Shown one piece after another: positions 23,482-32,350 of a stretch of 61,077 bases of DNA. Origin of the DNA: Elusimicrobiaceae bacterium (GTDB lineage: Bacteria; Elusimicrobiota; Elusimicrobia; Elusimicrobiales; Elusimicrobiaceae); contig JAFXVA010000021.1 of NCBI GenBank assembly GCA_017534965.1, positions 1-61,077 on the forward strand. The letters are read 5' to 3'. The notes below the pieces were generated by a model. That model did not search any database. It saw only the letters and a program-made list of their open reading frames with translations, and was not told where the DNA came from. Position numbers and translations under genes: made by a program. Positions within the stretch are counted from its first letter, which is position 1, and each line of letters begins with the position of its first letter.

Positions 23482-25104
23482 CTAAGCAATTTTTGGTGCT
23501 GCGTCTAAAATATCTTGTGAACAACCCTCTTTAAACTTTTCAAAGTTTTTAACGAAGGCTGCTGCTAGTTCTTTGTATTTCTTATAGTATTCTTCTTTAT
23601 CTTTCCAAGTATTTGCGGGTTGCAAAATGGAAGCGTCAACGCCTTCACACTCGGTTGGAATTTCAAAGCCGAATACATCATCTTTTACAAATTTTACATT
23701 ATCTAGTTTACCATGTAAAGCAGCATTAAGCAAGGCCCTTGTATGTTTAATGCTGATTCTGGTGCCAATACCATAAGGTCCACCGACGAGTCCTGTATTA
23801 ACAAGCCAGCAATTTACATTATATTTTTCAATTCTTTCTTTAAGCAAGTGGGCATAGGTGGAAGGGTGTAAAGCCATAAAAGGCCCGCCAAAACAAGTGC
23901 TGAAGGTTGTTTGCGGTTCTTTTACGCCCTTTTCTGTGCCAGCAACTTTTGCAGTATAACCGCTGATAAAGTGATACATTGCCTGTTCTTTAGAAAGTTT
24001 GGAAAGCGGAGGTAAAACACCAAAAGCATCATAAGTTAAGAAAATGATGTTTTTGGGGTGCGGTCCTTTTGCACCGGGGACTGCATTATCAATGAAGGTT
24101 AAAGGATAGCTTGCGCGGGTATTTTCTGTCAAAGTAGCATCATCTAAATCTAAGGTGCGGGTATTAGGATCAAAGACCACATTTTCAAGCAAGGTGCCAA
24201 AGCGTTGGGTTGTGGAGTAAATTTGAGGTTCGGCTTCTTTAGAAAGTTTAATAACTTTAGCATAGCAACCGCCTTCAAAGTTAAATACGCCTTCTGCGTC
24301 CCAGCCGTGTTCATCATCACCGATTAAACCTCTGTGCGGGTCAGCGGAAAGAGTTGTTTTACCTGTGCCGGAAAGGCCAAAGAAAACAGCGCTATCGCCC
24401 TTATCGCCAACATTGGCAGAGCAGTGCATTGTCATAATGCCTTTTTGCGGTAAAAGATAGTTCATAACGGTAAAAATAGATTTTTTAGATTCCCCTGCAT
24501 AAGCAGAACCGGCAATTATTACCATTTTCTTTTTAAAGTTAATTTCAATTGCGGTTTCGCTTGCGGTGCCGTCTGTTGCAGGGTCTGCTTTTAAACCCGG
24601 TAAAAAGACAACCGTAAATTCAGGAACAATTTTTGTAATTTCTTCTTTTGAAGGTTCAATAAACATATTGCGAGCAAAAATATTATGCCAGGCATATTCG
24701 TTAATAACGCGGATAGCAAGGCGGGAGTTTTTTGCCGCACCGACATAAGCATCTCTAACGAATAAATCTTTATCTTCTACATATTTTTGAGCTTTTTTGA
24801 ATAGTTTTTCAAAGTTTTCTTCGCTGATACCTTTATTGCCTTTATGCCACCAAAGCGTATTTTTGGTTTCTTCGGTTTCCACAAAGAATCTATCATTGGG
24901 TGCGCGGCCGGTTAATTTGCCGGTTTCAACACACAAAGCACCGCCGTGGGTTATATTGCCTTCCCCTCTTTTTAAGGATTCTTCGGCAAGCGCTTCACTT
25001 GTCAAGTTCCAATAAATTGTTTTGTTTGTTTTTAAGCCCGAATTTTCAAAAGCATATTCGCTCTTAAGGGCGTTTGGATCAATCTTTATCATTTGTTTTA
25101 CCAT
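23482..25104 (-). CDS. pckA: Phosphoenolpyruvate carboxykinase (ATP)
   Basis: A 540-residue ATP-type enzyme with GLSGTGKTTLS (P-loop, near 245), the kinase-1a motif GDDEHGWD, and a Lys/His metal site in MTMHCSANVGDKGDSAVFF. It interconverts oxaloacetate and PEP; in gut fermenters it often runs toward oxaloacetate. The first ATG (25104) overlaps the stop of the aminotransferase gene; a second in-frame ATG lies 12 bp later at 25092 and may be used, since the GAAGG site abuts the first. Tight coupling with aspartate aminotransferase makes sense because both use oxaloacetate. Confidence 0.96.
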   Translation of the reverse strand: MVKQMIKIDPNALKSEYAFENSGLKTNKTIYWNLTSEALAEESLKRGEGNITHGGALCVETGKLTGRAPNDRFFVETEETKNTLWWHKGNKGISEENFEKLFKKAQKYVEDKDLFVRDAYVGAAKNSRLAIRVINEYAWHNIFARNMFIEPSKEEITKIVPEFTVVFLPGLKADPATDGTASETAIEINFKKKMVIIAGSAYAGESKKSIFTVMNYLLPQKGIMTMHCSANVGDKGDSAVFFGLSGTGKTTLSADPHRGLIGDDEHGWDAEGVFNFEGGCYAKVIKLSKEAEPQIYSTTQRFGTLLENVVFDPNTRTLDLDDATLTENTRASYPLTFIDNAVPGAKGPHPKNIIFLTYDAFGVLPPLSKLSKEQAMYHFISGYTAKVAGTEKGVKEPQTTFSTCFGGPFMALHPSTYAHLLKERIEKYNVNCWLVNTGLVGGPYGIGTRISIKHTRALLNAALHGKLDNVKFVKDDVFGFEIPTECEGVDASILQPANTWKDKEEYYKKYKELAAAFVKNFEKFKEGCSQDILDAAPKIA

Positions 25105-26303
25105 TCCTTCTTTATAATTTTATTTCCAATCTTTATTTCACCTGTGGCATTTTTATCAAGAGCCCATTTAATTCTCCTGATACCTTCCACAATATTTTCC
25201 TTACCGGCGCAATAGCTGATTCTTAAATAGCCATCCACGCCGAAGGGTGCGCTTGGCATTGTCGCCACCAAAACTTTTTCAAGTAAGAAAGCAGACATTT
25301 CAAGCGAGCTTTTATTATAATAACTAAAATCTACCAAGCAATAAAATGTTCCGTCTGAGACATTGGCTTTGATATTAGGAATTTGACTTAATTCTTTAAG
25401 CAAAATATCTCTGTTTGTCTCAAGGGTTTTTTGCAAATTCTTAATAAAATCTTGGTCTTTTTGTAAAGCAGCAAGCGCACCAACTTGGCTTAAATCACTT
25501 GTGCAAGAAGTTGTTTGTGCTTGCATACGGCCCATGGCTTTAATCATTTCTGTATTTGTGCTGACTGCCCAACCGATTCTAAGACCCGTTAAACCAAATA
25601 ATTTTGAAACGCCGTTAATTGCGACAATATTATCTGAGTTTTTAGAGTAAGCAAAAGGACTCGGGGCTTTTTTACCGCCGAAGACAAGTTGGTGGTAAAT
25701 ATCATCAGTCATAAGCCAGATATTTTTTTCTTCACAAAGTTCAACTAAATTTTTAATAAAATCTGCTTCAAACAAAATGCCGGAAGGATTATTGGGGCTG
25801 TTAAACATAATGGCTTTTGTTTTAGGTGTAACAGCGGCTTTAATTTCTTCAAATTTTACTTTAATGCCTTCTGAAGGTTTAACAACAACAGGGGTTCCGC
25901 CGACAAGTTTAACCATTTCCGGATAACTTACCCAATACGGAGCCGGGAAAATAACTTCATCACCGGGGTTTACGGCACATAAAAGGAAATTATAAATTGC
26001 TTGTTTTGCGCCACCGGTAATAATAACATTTTCATTAGTAATATCTTTACCATATTGTTCTTTAGTATAGGTGCAAACGGCTGCTTTTAACTCCGGCAGA
26101 CCTGAAGCCGGGGAATATTTAATTTTACCGCTTTGCACTTTGGCTAGCATTGCTTCAACAGAACCTTTAGGGGCAAGTTCAATAGGTTCCCCACCACCTA
26201 AGTGAACAATAGGTTCGCCTTGTTTTTTTAACTGGGCTGCTTTTGCATTTAATTTTAAGGTCGGCGAATCGCCAATAACACTTGATAAAACGCTTAACTT
26301 CAT
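25098..26303 (-). CDS. Class I pyridoxal-phosphate aminotransferase, probable aspartate aminotransferase
   Basis: A 401-residue fold-type I enzyme: GGGEP near 38, the ITGGAKQAIYN cofactor-binding turn, NSPNNPSG, TDDIYHQLVF, the Schiff-base Lys in NGVSKLFGLTGLRIGW, and the substrate Arg in YLRISYC. The subgroup matches Ib aspartate aminotransferases. The LFGLTG segment deviates from the usual xAMTGWR. It would link oxaloacetate and aspartate, feeding nadA-type and amino-acid pathways, and is co-transcribed with pckA with overlapping ends. Confidence 0.9.
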   Translation of the reverse strand: MKLSVLSSVIGDSPTLKLNAKAAQLKKQGEPIVHLGGGEPIELAPKGSVEAMLAKVQSGKIKYSPASGLPELKAAVCTYTKEQYGKDITNENVIITGGAKQAIYNFLLCAVNPGDEVIFPAPYWVSYPEMVKLVGGTPVVVKPSEGIKVKFEEIKAAVTPKTKAIMFNSPNNPSGILFEADFIKNLVELCEEKNIWLMTDDIYHQLVFGGKKAPSPFAYSKNSDNIVAINGVSKLFGLTGLRIGWAVSTNTEMIKAMGRMQAQTTSCTSDLSQVGALAALQKDQDFIKNLQKTLETNRDILLKELSQIPNIKANVSDGTFYCLVDFSYYNKSSLEMSAFLLEKVLVATMPSAPFGVDGYLRISYCAGKENIVEGIRRIKWALDKNATGEIKIGNKIIKKEW

Positions 26304-26393
26304 TTTGGACCACCTGTTTTTATAATATACTGCCTTTTTAATATTATACTTTATATTTTTTATGCTTTACAATCTTGCCAAAGATAATATACA

Positions 26394-27479
26394 ATGAAAT
26401 ATATGAAAAAGACTATTTCTATAATGTTTGTTTTTATTGTTATTTATTTAGGACTAATGTATGTGGCTGAGAAGAAATATAATTATGATTGGTCACCCTA
26501 TCCTAAACAGGAAAGACCTGTTGTTGATCAAAGCACAATCTTAACAACAGATGTTTTGCCTACCGCACAACAAGATGCTACTAAACAAGATTCTGTTATA
26601 GAGCAAGGTATTTTGCCTGCAGAAAATAAAAATTACTTAGACCAAGCCCATTCTGAAGGATTAGAAGAACAAACCCCTGCTTTAGAAGAACAAGAAGAAC
26701 AAAATATTCAACCGGAAACAAAGCAGGATTTTCCGACTATAACAGAAGAACAAAATTTAACAATAGAACAAACTACTCAGGAACAAGCAGAAACAATTTT
26801 AACCCAAGAAGCAACGACGCAACAAATTATACATGAAGCATCCGTTAAAACACCGGAAACTACAATTTCAGCCCAAGAGAAAATAGAACAAAATATTACA
26901 CAAGTAGCAAAACCCTTAACCCTTAAAGAACAACTTGAAGCAAAAGATTTGATAGATATTGAAACTTTACCCGTTAAAATATTTTTAGATTTAAGATATG
27001 CAACCGAAAATAATTTTACCGGTAAAAAACTTTATAAAAGGGCAAAATGTTATCTTAAAAAACCGGCAGCCCAGGCCCTTGCAAAAGCGGCAAAAGCTGC
27101 TTTAAATGCAGAAGAACCCTTTTATTTATGCGCTTATGATTGCTACAGACCTGCAAGTGTGCAAAAAATTCTTGTTAACAGCACACAAGAAGTAGGTTTT
27201 GTTTCAAGAGTATCAAATCACTCCAGAGGTATGGCTATTGATATAGGTCCTTGTGATGAAAACGGGGAAGCCCTTGTAACTCCAACGGAATTTGATACTT
27301 TTTCCCCCCTTTCAGCGGCTTATTATGAAGGCGATGAAATACCACAAATTGCTATAGAAAACAGAACGGCTTTACAAAAAGTTATGAAAGAAGCAGGGTT
27401 TTCAACAATTTCAAAAGAGTGGTGGCACTTTGATTATAAAGGTGCAAAAAACGAAGAAGTTTTAAATATCAGATTTTAA
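26394..27479 (+). CDS. VanX-like D-Ala-D-Ala dipeptidase with N-terminal anchor and Gln/Glu-rich stalk
   Basis: A 361-residue protein (MKKTISI at 26403 is an alternative start). A membrane anchor at residues 5-25 is followed by about 140 residues of low-complexity Gln/Glu/Thr sequence, then a M15D peptidase domain from about 185. Metal motifs: SNHSRGMAIDIG (SxHxxGxAxD) and KEWWHFDY (ExxH), plus YDCYRP near 240. VanX and DdpX cut D-Ala-D-Ala; here the stalked, exported form suggests murein recycling or remodelling rather than glycopeptide resistance, and no van genes are nearby. Convergent with the DUF2238 gene, overlapping 4 bp. Confidence 0.85.
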   Translation: MKYMKKTISIMFVFIVIYLGLMYVAEKKYNYDWSPYPKQERPVVDQSTILTTDVLPTAQQDATKQDSVIEQGILPAENKNYLDQAHSEGLEEQTPALEEQEEQNIQPETKQDFPTITEEQNLTIEQTTQEQAETILTQEATTQQIIHEASVKTPETTISAQEKIEQNITQVAKPLTLKEQLEAKDLIDIETLPVKIFLDLRYATENNFTGKKLYKRAKCYLKKPAAQALAKAAKAALNAEEPFYLCAYDCYRPASVQKILVNSTQEVGFVSRVSNHSRGMAIDIGPCDENGEALVTPTEFDTFSPLSAAYYEGDEIPQIAIENRTALQKVMKEAGFSTISKEWWHFDYKGAKNEEVLNIRF

Positions 27480-28075
27480 GATTTATTTTTGTTTTTAAAG
27501 TTAAAATAGAATAAACAACTGCCTAAAATTGCGCCTAAAGTATCCATTAGCATATCTTTTTGGGCATCCCAAATATCGCCTTGTGAGCCAAGAAAGGCAA
27601 GCCCGGCACTTCCGCCGTCTATTTCGGCATAAGCCCATTCTATCAATTCCCAGAGATTAGCAAGGGCCATTATAAATATTAAACCAAAGAAAGCAGCCCA
27701 TTTTAAAGATTTAACTATCTTTTTACGCCAAACAAACTCTGCTATTAAAAAAGAACTTACCCCAATAGTAAAGTGAGCAAATCTATCATAGTTATTTCGC
27801 TTAAAACCAAAGAAGTTATTAACATAATCAAAAGGGACTTTTTCAAAAGTATAACAGGCCCCTAATATTTGCATTAAACACCAAATAAATATTAAAAAAT
27901 AAGCTAAATTTGAAAATTGAAATTTTTTGTAAGTAAAGGCAAGCAAAGCTACTATAAAAAACATACTTGTAGCTTCTATCCACCATACTTTTACATCCCA
28001 AGCGCAACAATAGGAACAAATGGTAGCAATTCCTAAACCGATTAATAATAACAGGGGTAATTTATTTTTTTTCAT
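27476..28075 (-). CDS. DUF2238 (YjdF-like) inner-membrane protein
   Basis: A 199-residue protein with about six membrane helices. Family motifs: NNYDRFAHFTIG near residue 94, NLWELIEWAYAE near 141, and GDIWDAQKDMLMDTLGAILG near 166, rich in conserved acidic residues inside or next to helices. DUF2238/YjdF has no established function. Monocistronic; the ATG has only a weak site upstream. Confidence 0.85.
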   Translation of the reverse strand: MKKNKLPLLLLIGLGIATICSYCCAWDVKVWWIEATSMFFIVALLAFTYKKFQFSNLAYFLIFIWCLMQILGACYTFEKVPFDYVNNFFGFKRNNYDRFAHFTIGVSSFLIAEFVWRKKIVKSLKWAAFFGLIFIMALANLWELIEWAYAEIDGGSAGLAFLGSQGDIWDAQKDMLMDTLGAILGSCLFYFNFKNKNKS

Positions 28076-28117
28076 AAAATTAATAAGAATATTCTAACAA
28101 AAAATTAATATCTTTTA

Positions 28118-28158
28118 TAACAAAATATTTTGTAAGGATTTTGTATTTGGAGAAGGTG
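28118..28158 (+). repeat. Fragment of the dispersed element (left end only)
   Basis: TTTTGTAAGGATTTTGTATTTGGAGAAGGTGC matches the left end of copies A, B and D and stops just before tRNA-Arg. Confidence 0.5.
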
Positions 28159-28169
28159 CAGTATAAAAT

Positions 28170-28241
28170 TGCGCCTAGTCGGAGTCGAACCGACATCTCC
28201 AGCTTCGGAGGCCGACGCTCTATCCATTGAACTATAGGCGC
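28170..28241 (-). tRNA. tRNA-Arg (CCG)
   Basis: Seventy-two nt, acceptor GCGCCTA/TAGGCGC with discriminator A, anticodon loop CTCCGAA (CCG), T arm GTCGGTTCGACTCCGAC. CCA is not encoded. Confidence 0.93.
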
Positions 28242-28247
28242 AGAAAA

Positions 28248-28775
28248 TTAGAAGACCATTTCCCAAGGACGAGTCGTCAAAACAAATTTTACGCGTCTGT
28301 TACAAGCACGGGCTTCCGGACTATCTGATCTAACTAAAGGATGGTGTTTGCCATAGCCATAAGTTTTAATAGAATCGGCGTAAACATCACGACTGACTAA
28401 ATAACTCTTAATTGCATTTGCACGCGCACTGGAAAGCCAGTCATTATATTCATCACTGCCGACTTCATCGGTATGGCCTTCAATAATAAGTTTATATCTT
28501 CTATCGGAGGTCATTATTTGGGCAACTTTATCTAAAACTTCATACCCACTAGGTAAAAGAATAATACCATCAAATTCAAAATCTACACTAGGTATCTTAC
28601 GAGATTTTATAATTTCTTCTACACTTTGCTTGCGCAAGCGGTCTTCATCTGCGCGTTCCGGACAAATTGCACTTAAAGTAAAGTTATCATTAACCTTTCT
28701 TTCTCTACTGCCGGAATTAATACAGCCGGCGCATAAAATACTTAAAACCAAAATTGAAAAGATTGAAATTTTCAT
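28248..28775 (-). CDS. OmpA/Pal-family peptidoglycan-binding lipoprotein
   Basis: A 175-residue protein. Lipoprotein signal with lipobox LCAGC (Cys about 18), a spacer, then an OmpA C-terminal domain from about 60: VDFEFDGIILLPSGYEVLDKVA, IIEGHTDEVGSDEYNDWLSSARANAIKSYL, YGYGKHHPLV, ACNRRVKFVLTTR. The NxxLSxxRA-like and NRRV motifs bind diaminopimelate peptidoglycan. Pal normally works with TolB, but no tol genes are near, so the exact paralogue is uncertain. Its promoter must lie in or next to the DnaA-box region. Confidence 0.88.
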   Translation of the reverse strand: MKISIFSILVLSILCAGCINSGSRERKVNDNFTLSAICPERADEDRLRKQSVEEIIKSRKIPSVDFEFDGIILLPSGYEVLDKVAQIMTSDRRYKLIIEGHTDEVGSDEYNDWLSSARANAIKSYLVSRDVYADSIKTYGYGKHHPLVRSDSPEARACNRRVKFVLTTRPWEMVF

Positions 28776-29190
28776 AAAAAACCTCCGATATTTTTATTAT
28801 ACAAAAACTAGCAAATATAGCAAAATTTTTATTTGTTTTTTAAATTAAGTTATCCACATTTTTATAGGATTTTGACACTTTTCTAACAAAATCCACAAAA
28901 TTTCAAGTAATTTGGACCTATTGACAATTAACACTTTAACAAATTGTGTATAACCCCTATTTTATGTGGATAACCTAATTTAAAACCCTTAAAATAAAAT
29001 CTAAAAATAACACCAAAAAAATTATATTTTATCGTCTTAAAAACGAATAATTATTTTAGATAATAAAATATAAAAAGCCCTAATTAAATTTTATTAATTT
29101 TTTTGTGGATAACTTGGCTTTTAAATAAGAAAATTATTAAAAAATTTGTATTCTAAGGCCTAATTTAATAAAGTTATCCACATTTTTAGA
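28776..29190. other. Candidate chromosomal replication origin (oriC) with DnaA boxes
   Basis: A gene-free, very AT-rich 415-bp stretch. Perfect TTATCCACA boxes lie at 28850-28858 (+), 28975-28983 (-), 29104-29112 (-) and 29174-29182 (+); TTATACACA at 28945-28953 (-) is a one-mismatch box; AAATCCACA at 28889-28897 is weak. The outer two share an identical 18-bp context (AAGTTATCCACATTTTTA). Between 28984 and 29103 there are almost no G or C runs, a plausible unwinding element. The neighbours are a Pal lipoprotein and an esterase-like gene; dnaA, dnaN and rpmH are absent from the window. Confidence 0.75.
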
Positions 29191-30138
29191 TTATTTAGAT
29201 ATTTTTATCTTTTGGGCCCATTTTTTGCCTGCAAAAACACCGCTTATTTTAACTTTTTTAACTTCCGGAAGTAATACTTTTAAATAAGCCGAATCTTCAT
29301 CATAAGCTAAAACAGGGGGTGCAAATTTTATCTGCGTTGGCAAGAAATCTAAAACATCATAAGCTGTTTTAACTTGCAAATAAAAAGGTGTTTCCTGGGC
29401 AATTTCTTTTGATAAAATAGGTTTTATTTGTTTAATTTTAGGTAATAAATTTAAAAAATATCTTAAATCAAATTGTTCAAAAGAGGGCTTATCATTTATT
29501 TTAAAAAAGAAGTTTTGCATGGGTTCTAAGCCGGCAGAAATAAAAATATTTTGCATATTTATAATATTTGCTTTTTGTGAGAAAGCAAAAATACGGACAG
29601 GTTTTTTATAAACTTTATCTATGTTAGGCAAGGCTGTTGTATTATCTAAAATAATGCCAAGATTATAGAAATAATTTGACTCTTTATTTAGAGAATTTAA
29701 AGCTAGTAAAGCAAAATTATTTTTGGCAAGGATTATCTTTTTTAAAGGCTCATTTTCGGCTTTATAATTTAATTCAAAAAAAGCAAAAACTTCTTCTAAG
29801 AACTTGTCAAATTGTTCTTGGGTTAAAGCTGCATTTTTGAATCTTACTGATGCAATTAAAGATTGAGGGTTATTATTTATATCTCCATAGAACATTTGTT
29901 TTAAGTTTTCTATTTTATATTCTTGAGTATCTAATATAAATGTCAGGGGGACTCTATCACTATCCTTATAATTTGCGGGATAAAGAATATTTATTTTTAC
30001 TTCTACAGAAGAATCTGCAACTTTAAAACCACTAATAATTTCCCCATCCTCTCTAACGGAAATATGAATATTATCCTTAGCAAAAACCGGCATAAAAACA
30101 AAAGTAAAAAGAGCAAAAACGCACAAAAATTTTTTCAT
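29191..30138 (-). CDS. Secreted protein resembling a putative esterase (alpha/beta hydrolase) without nucleophile
   Basis: A 315-residue protein with a Sec signal ending VFMPVFAKD. From residue 45 the pattern follows the esterase D/enterochelin-esterase fold: VKINILYPANYKDSDRVPLTFILDTQEY, then SLIASVRF, TQEQFDKFLEEVFAFFELNY, and KKIILAKNNFALLALNSLNK. The last segment is where GxSxGG should sit, but it reads LAKNNFA, so the catalytic Ser and its glycines are missing. It is probably a binding protein or structural relative, not an active hydrolase. The assignment is from pattern only. It lies 10 bp after nadC and may end that operon. Confidence 0.5.
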   Translation of the reverse strand: MKKFLCVFALFTFVFMPVFAKDNIHISVREDGEIISGFKVADSSVEVKINILYPANYKDSDRVPLTFILDTQEYKIENLKQMFYGDINNNPQSLIASVRFKNAALTQEQFDKFLEEVFAFFELNYKAENEPLKKIILAKNNFALLALNSLNKESNYFYNLGIILDNTTALPNIDKVYKKPVRIFAFSQKANIINMQNIFISAGLEPMQNFFFKINDKPSFEQFDLRYFLNLLPKIKQIKPILSKEIAQETPFYLQVKTAYDVLDFLPTQIKFAPPVLAYDEDSAYLKVLLPEVKKVKISGVFAGKKWAQKIKISK

Positions 30139-30148
30139 TATTTAACCT

Positions 30149-30967
30149 CTATTTAATTAATAAACTAATATCTTTTGCGCCAACACTATGAGTTAAAGCA
30201 CCCATAGAAATAACATCAACACCCGTCTTACAATATTCTTCAAGATTATTTTGATTAATACCGCCGGAGGCCTCAACAATGGCTTGCTTATTTATAACTT
30301 TTAACATCTTTTTTATTTCGGCAGGGGTCATATTATCAAGCATAATAATATCCGCCTTAGCAAGCAGGGCTTCTTTAACTTCTTTTAAATTCTTTACTTC
30401 AACTTCAATCTTTGGCGTGTGGCCGATTGCCTTGCGGATTTTTAAAACGGCTTGCTTTATACCGCCACAAGCGGCAATATGATTATCTTTTATTAAAACT
30501 CCGTCAGATAGACTCATGCGGTGGTTTTTTGCCCCGCCAATTCTTACGGCATATTTATCAAATTTACGAAACCCGGGCAAACTTTTGCGGGTATCAACAA
30601 GCATAACATTATATTTTTTGGCAATTTTATTTAACTCGTAAGCTTTACTTGCAATAGCACTCATGCGTTGCATAAAGTTTAAAGCGGGGCGTTCGGCCTT
30701 TAATATGCTTAAAGTTTTGCCTTTAACCTGCGCAATAACTTGCCCTTTTTTGACAAAAGTTCCATCCGTCTTTAAAATTTTAAAATCAATTTTACTATCA
30801 ACATATTCAAAAACCTCTTTTGCGACAAGCGTGCCACAAACCACCATATTTTCTTTGGCAATAAAAGAAGCGGTGCTTTTATCTTTTTCAGTAAAAATAT
30901 TATCTGAAGTGATATCGCCAAGTCCCATATCTTCTTCTATGGCTAGGGCTATAATTTTATCTATCAT
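30149..30967 (-). CDS. nadC: Quinolinate phosphoribosyltransferase
   Basis: A 272-residue NadC of normal length: EEDMGLGDITSDNI near 12, RPALNFMQRMSAIAS, DTRKSLPGFRKFDKYAVRIGGAKNHR with the Arg/Lys/His binding set, IEVEVKNLKEV, ADIIMLDNM and VEASGGINQNN. It makes nicotinate mononucleotide from quinolinate and PRPP. Start overlaps nadA by 4 bp. Confidence 0.96.
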   Translation of the reverse strand: MIDKIIALAIEEDMGLGDITSDNIFTEKDKSTASFIAKENMVVCGTLVAKEVFEYVDSKIDFKILKTDGTFVKKGQVIAQVKGKTLSILKAERPALNFMQRMSAIASKAYELNKIAKKYNVMLVDTRKSLPGFRKFDKYAVRIGGAKNHRMSLSDGVLIKDNHIAACGGIKQAVLKIRKAIGHTPKIEVEVKNLKEVKEALLAKADIIMLDNMTPAEIKKMLKVINKQAIVEASGGINQNNLEEYCKTGVDVISMGALTHSVGAKDISLLIK

Positions 30968-31995
30968 TTTTGGGCTCCTTTAAACATCGCATTAATTGAT
31001 TTTAAAGCCGAAACAGCAACTTTATCATCAACTTTTACTTCCGGAATATCTTTATTGTCTTTTAAAATTTCCAAAATATCTTCAAGTTTATTTAATTTCA
31101 TTTGGGCGCAAACTCGGCCTGTTGGAAGGAAAGTTTTTGTTGGATTTTCTTGTTCTAAAACGGCAATAATACCGCGCTCGCTTAAGACGGCAAAAACTTC
31201 CGCCGAAGTTTCTTTGACATATTTAAGCATGGCGCTTGTGCTACCACAGAAATCAGAGGCCTGGCAGACTTCCTTTCTGCATTCCGGGTGGCAAATAATT
31301 TTTGCCTGCGGATATTTTTGTTTTACAATTTCAATATCTTTTAAGGTATATTTATCATGCACGCAACAAGTTCCGCCGGCGGCAATAATTTGTTTCTTAA
31401 TGCCTTTAGATTGCAAGAAGGCATCAATATTTTGCGCCATAAAAATATCGGGCAAAAAGACAATTTGCTCATGTTTACTATTTGCCACGATATCAAAAAC
31501 ATTTGCGGAAGTCACACAAACATCACATAAGGCCTTAACTTCAGCCGTGCTGTTTATATAACAAACGAACTGCGCTTTAGGATATTCTTTTTTTAATTCT
31601 TCAACTTCTTTAGCAGTAATACTTTGGGCTAACGAGCAACCTGCATAAGTCGGCGGAAGAAAAACTTTTTTTGCAGGGTTAACAAGTTTGGCCGTTTGAG
31701 CCATAAAACTTACCCCGCAAAAAATTAAAATATCCTGCCTTGCCTGAGCGGCTTTTTTGCTTAAGCCATAAGAATCCCCCACTTCATCACTGACGCCAAA
31801 AATAATTTCCGGCGAACAATAATAATGAGTTAGAATTAAAGCATTTTTTTGCTTTTTAAGTGTATTTATTTGGCTTGTTAAAGGGGCTATTTTTTTGCAA
31901 TAATCTAAAGAATACTTTTGTCCGTCAAGACGAGTAATCTGCCCCAAAACTTTGTAAAGTCTTTTGGCTTCTTGCTCAAGCAAATCTTTATTCAT
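30964..31995 (-). CDS. nadA: Quinolinate synthase
   Basis: A 343-residue NadA with three [4Fe-4S] Cys: C120 in TYAGCSLA, one of C210/C211 in AAGGTCCVHD, and C296 in TGRVCAQMK. ILTHYYCSPEI near 53 and GVSFMAQTAKLVNP near 94 are family motifs. It condenses iminoaspartate with DHAP. nadB, the usual partner supplying iminoaspartate, is not in this cluster; aspartate dehydrogenase or an L-aspartate oxidase must be elsewhere. Confidence 0.96.
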   Translation of the reverse strand: MNKDLLEQEAKRLYKVLGQITRLDGQKYSLDYCKKIAPLTSQINTLKKQKNALILTHYYCSPEIIFGVSDEVGDSYGLSKKAAQARQDILIFCGVSFMAQTAKLVNPAKKVFLPPTYAGCSLAQSITAKEVEELKKEYPKAQFVCYINSTAEVKALCDVCVTSANVFDIVANSKHEQIVFLPDIFMAQNIDAFLQSKGIKKQIIAAGGTCCVHDKYTLKDIEIVKQKYPQAKIICHPECRKEVCQASDFCGSTSAMLKYVKETSAEVFAVLSERGIIAVLEQENPTKTFLPTGRVCAQMKLNKLEDILEILKDNKDIPEVKVDDKVAVSALKSINAMFKGAQK

Positions 31996-32014
31996 AAAAA
32001 CTTAAACTCTAGTT

Positions 32015-32272
32015 TTATTTGACTGAAACGGGATGTTTTGCCGGTTTTTCTGTTCTGCTATATGTTGTTGTAGTTGTTGTTTGAGTTGTGGTTTTAATTT
32101 GTTCGGCATAAGGAACATCGCTTTCATAATCATATTCCGGTGCGACGAGCAAATCAAATTCCTCATCATAAATAGCATTTTGGGAATTAGAAGCTTTTCT
32201 ATTATTTTGATTTTGAGTGGTTGTGCACCCTAAAACGAGTAAACCTGCAAGTATGGCTAAAAAGTATTTCAT
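32015..32272 (-). CDS. Small lipoprotein with Thr-rich tail
   Basis: Eighty-five residues with a lipobox LVLGC (Cys about 16), then a hydrophilic Asn/Gln, Asp/Glu/Tyr and Thr-rich region (TTTQTTTTTTYSRT). No known domain. AGGT lies just upstream of the ATG. It stands upstream of nadA on the same strand and may share its transcript, but no functional link is evident. Confidence 0.7.
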   Translation of the reverse strand: MKYFLAILAGLLVLGCTTTQNQNNRKASNSQNAIYDEEFDLLVAPEYDYESDVPYAEQIKTTTQTTTTTTYSRTEKPAKHPVSVK

Positions 32273-32336
32273 AAAGACCTCCGTTATCTATACTTATATT
32301 TTACATTATAAGAACGATATTTTGTATTATTTTTTT

Positions 32337-32344
32337 GCTATAAT
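32337..32344 (+). promoter_or_regulatory. Extended -10 giving a predicted leaderless transcript
   Basis: TGCTATAAT (hexamer 32339-32344) ends 6 bp before the ATG at 32351, so transcription should begin at the start codon; no Shine-Dalgarno is present. Confidence 0.5.
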
Positions 32345-32350
32345 CAAATT

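Noticed and set aside
26394-27479. Vancomycin-resistance gene
   Set aside because: The VanX-like domain is on a stalked exported protein with no vanA/vanH or regulator nearby.
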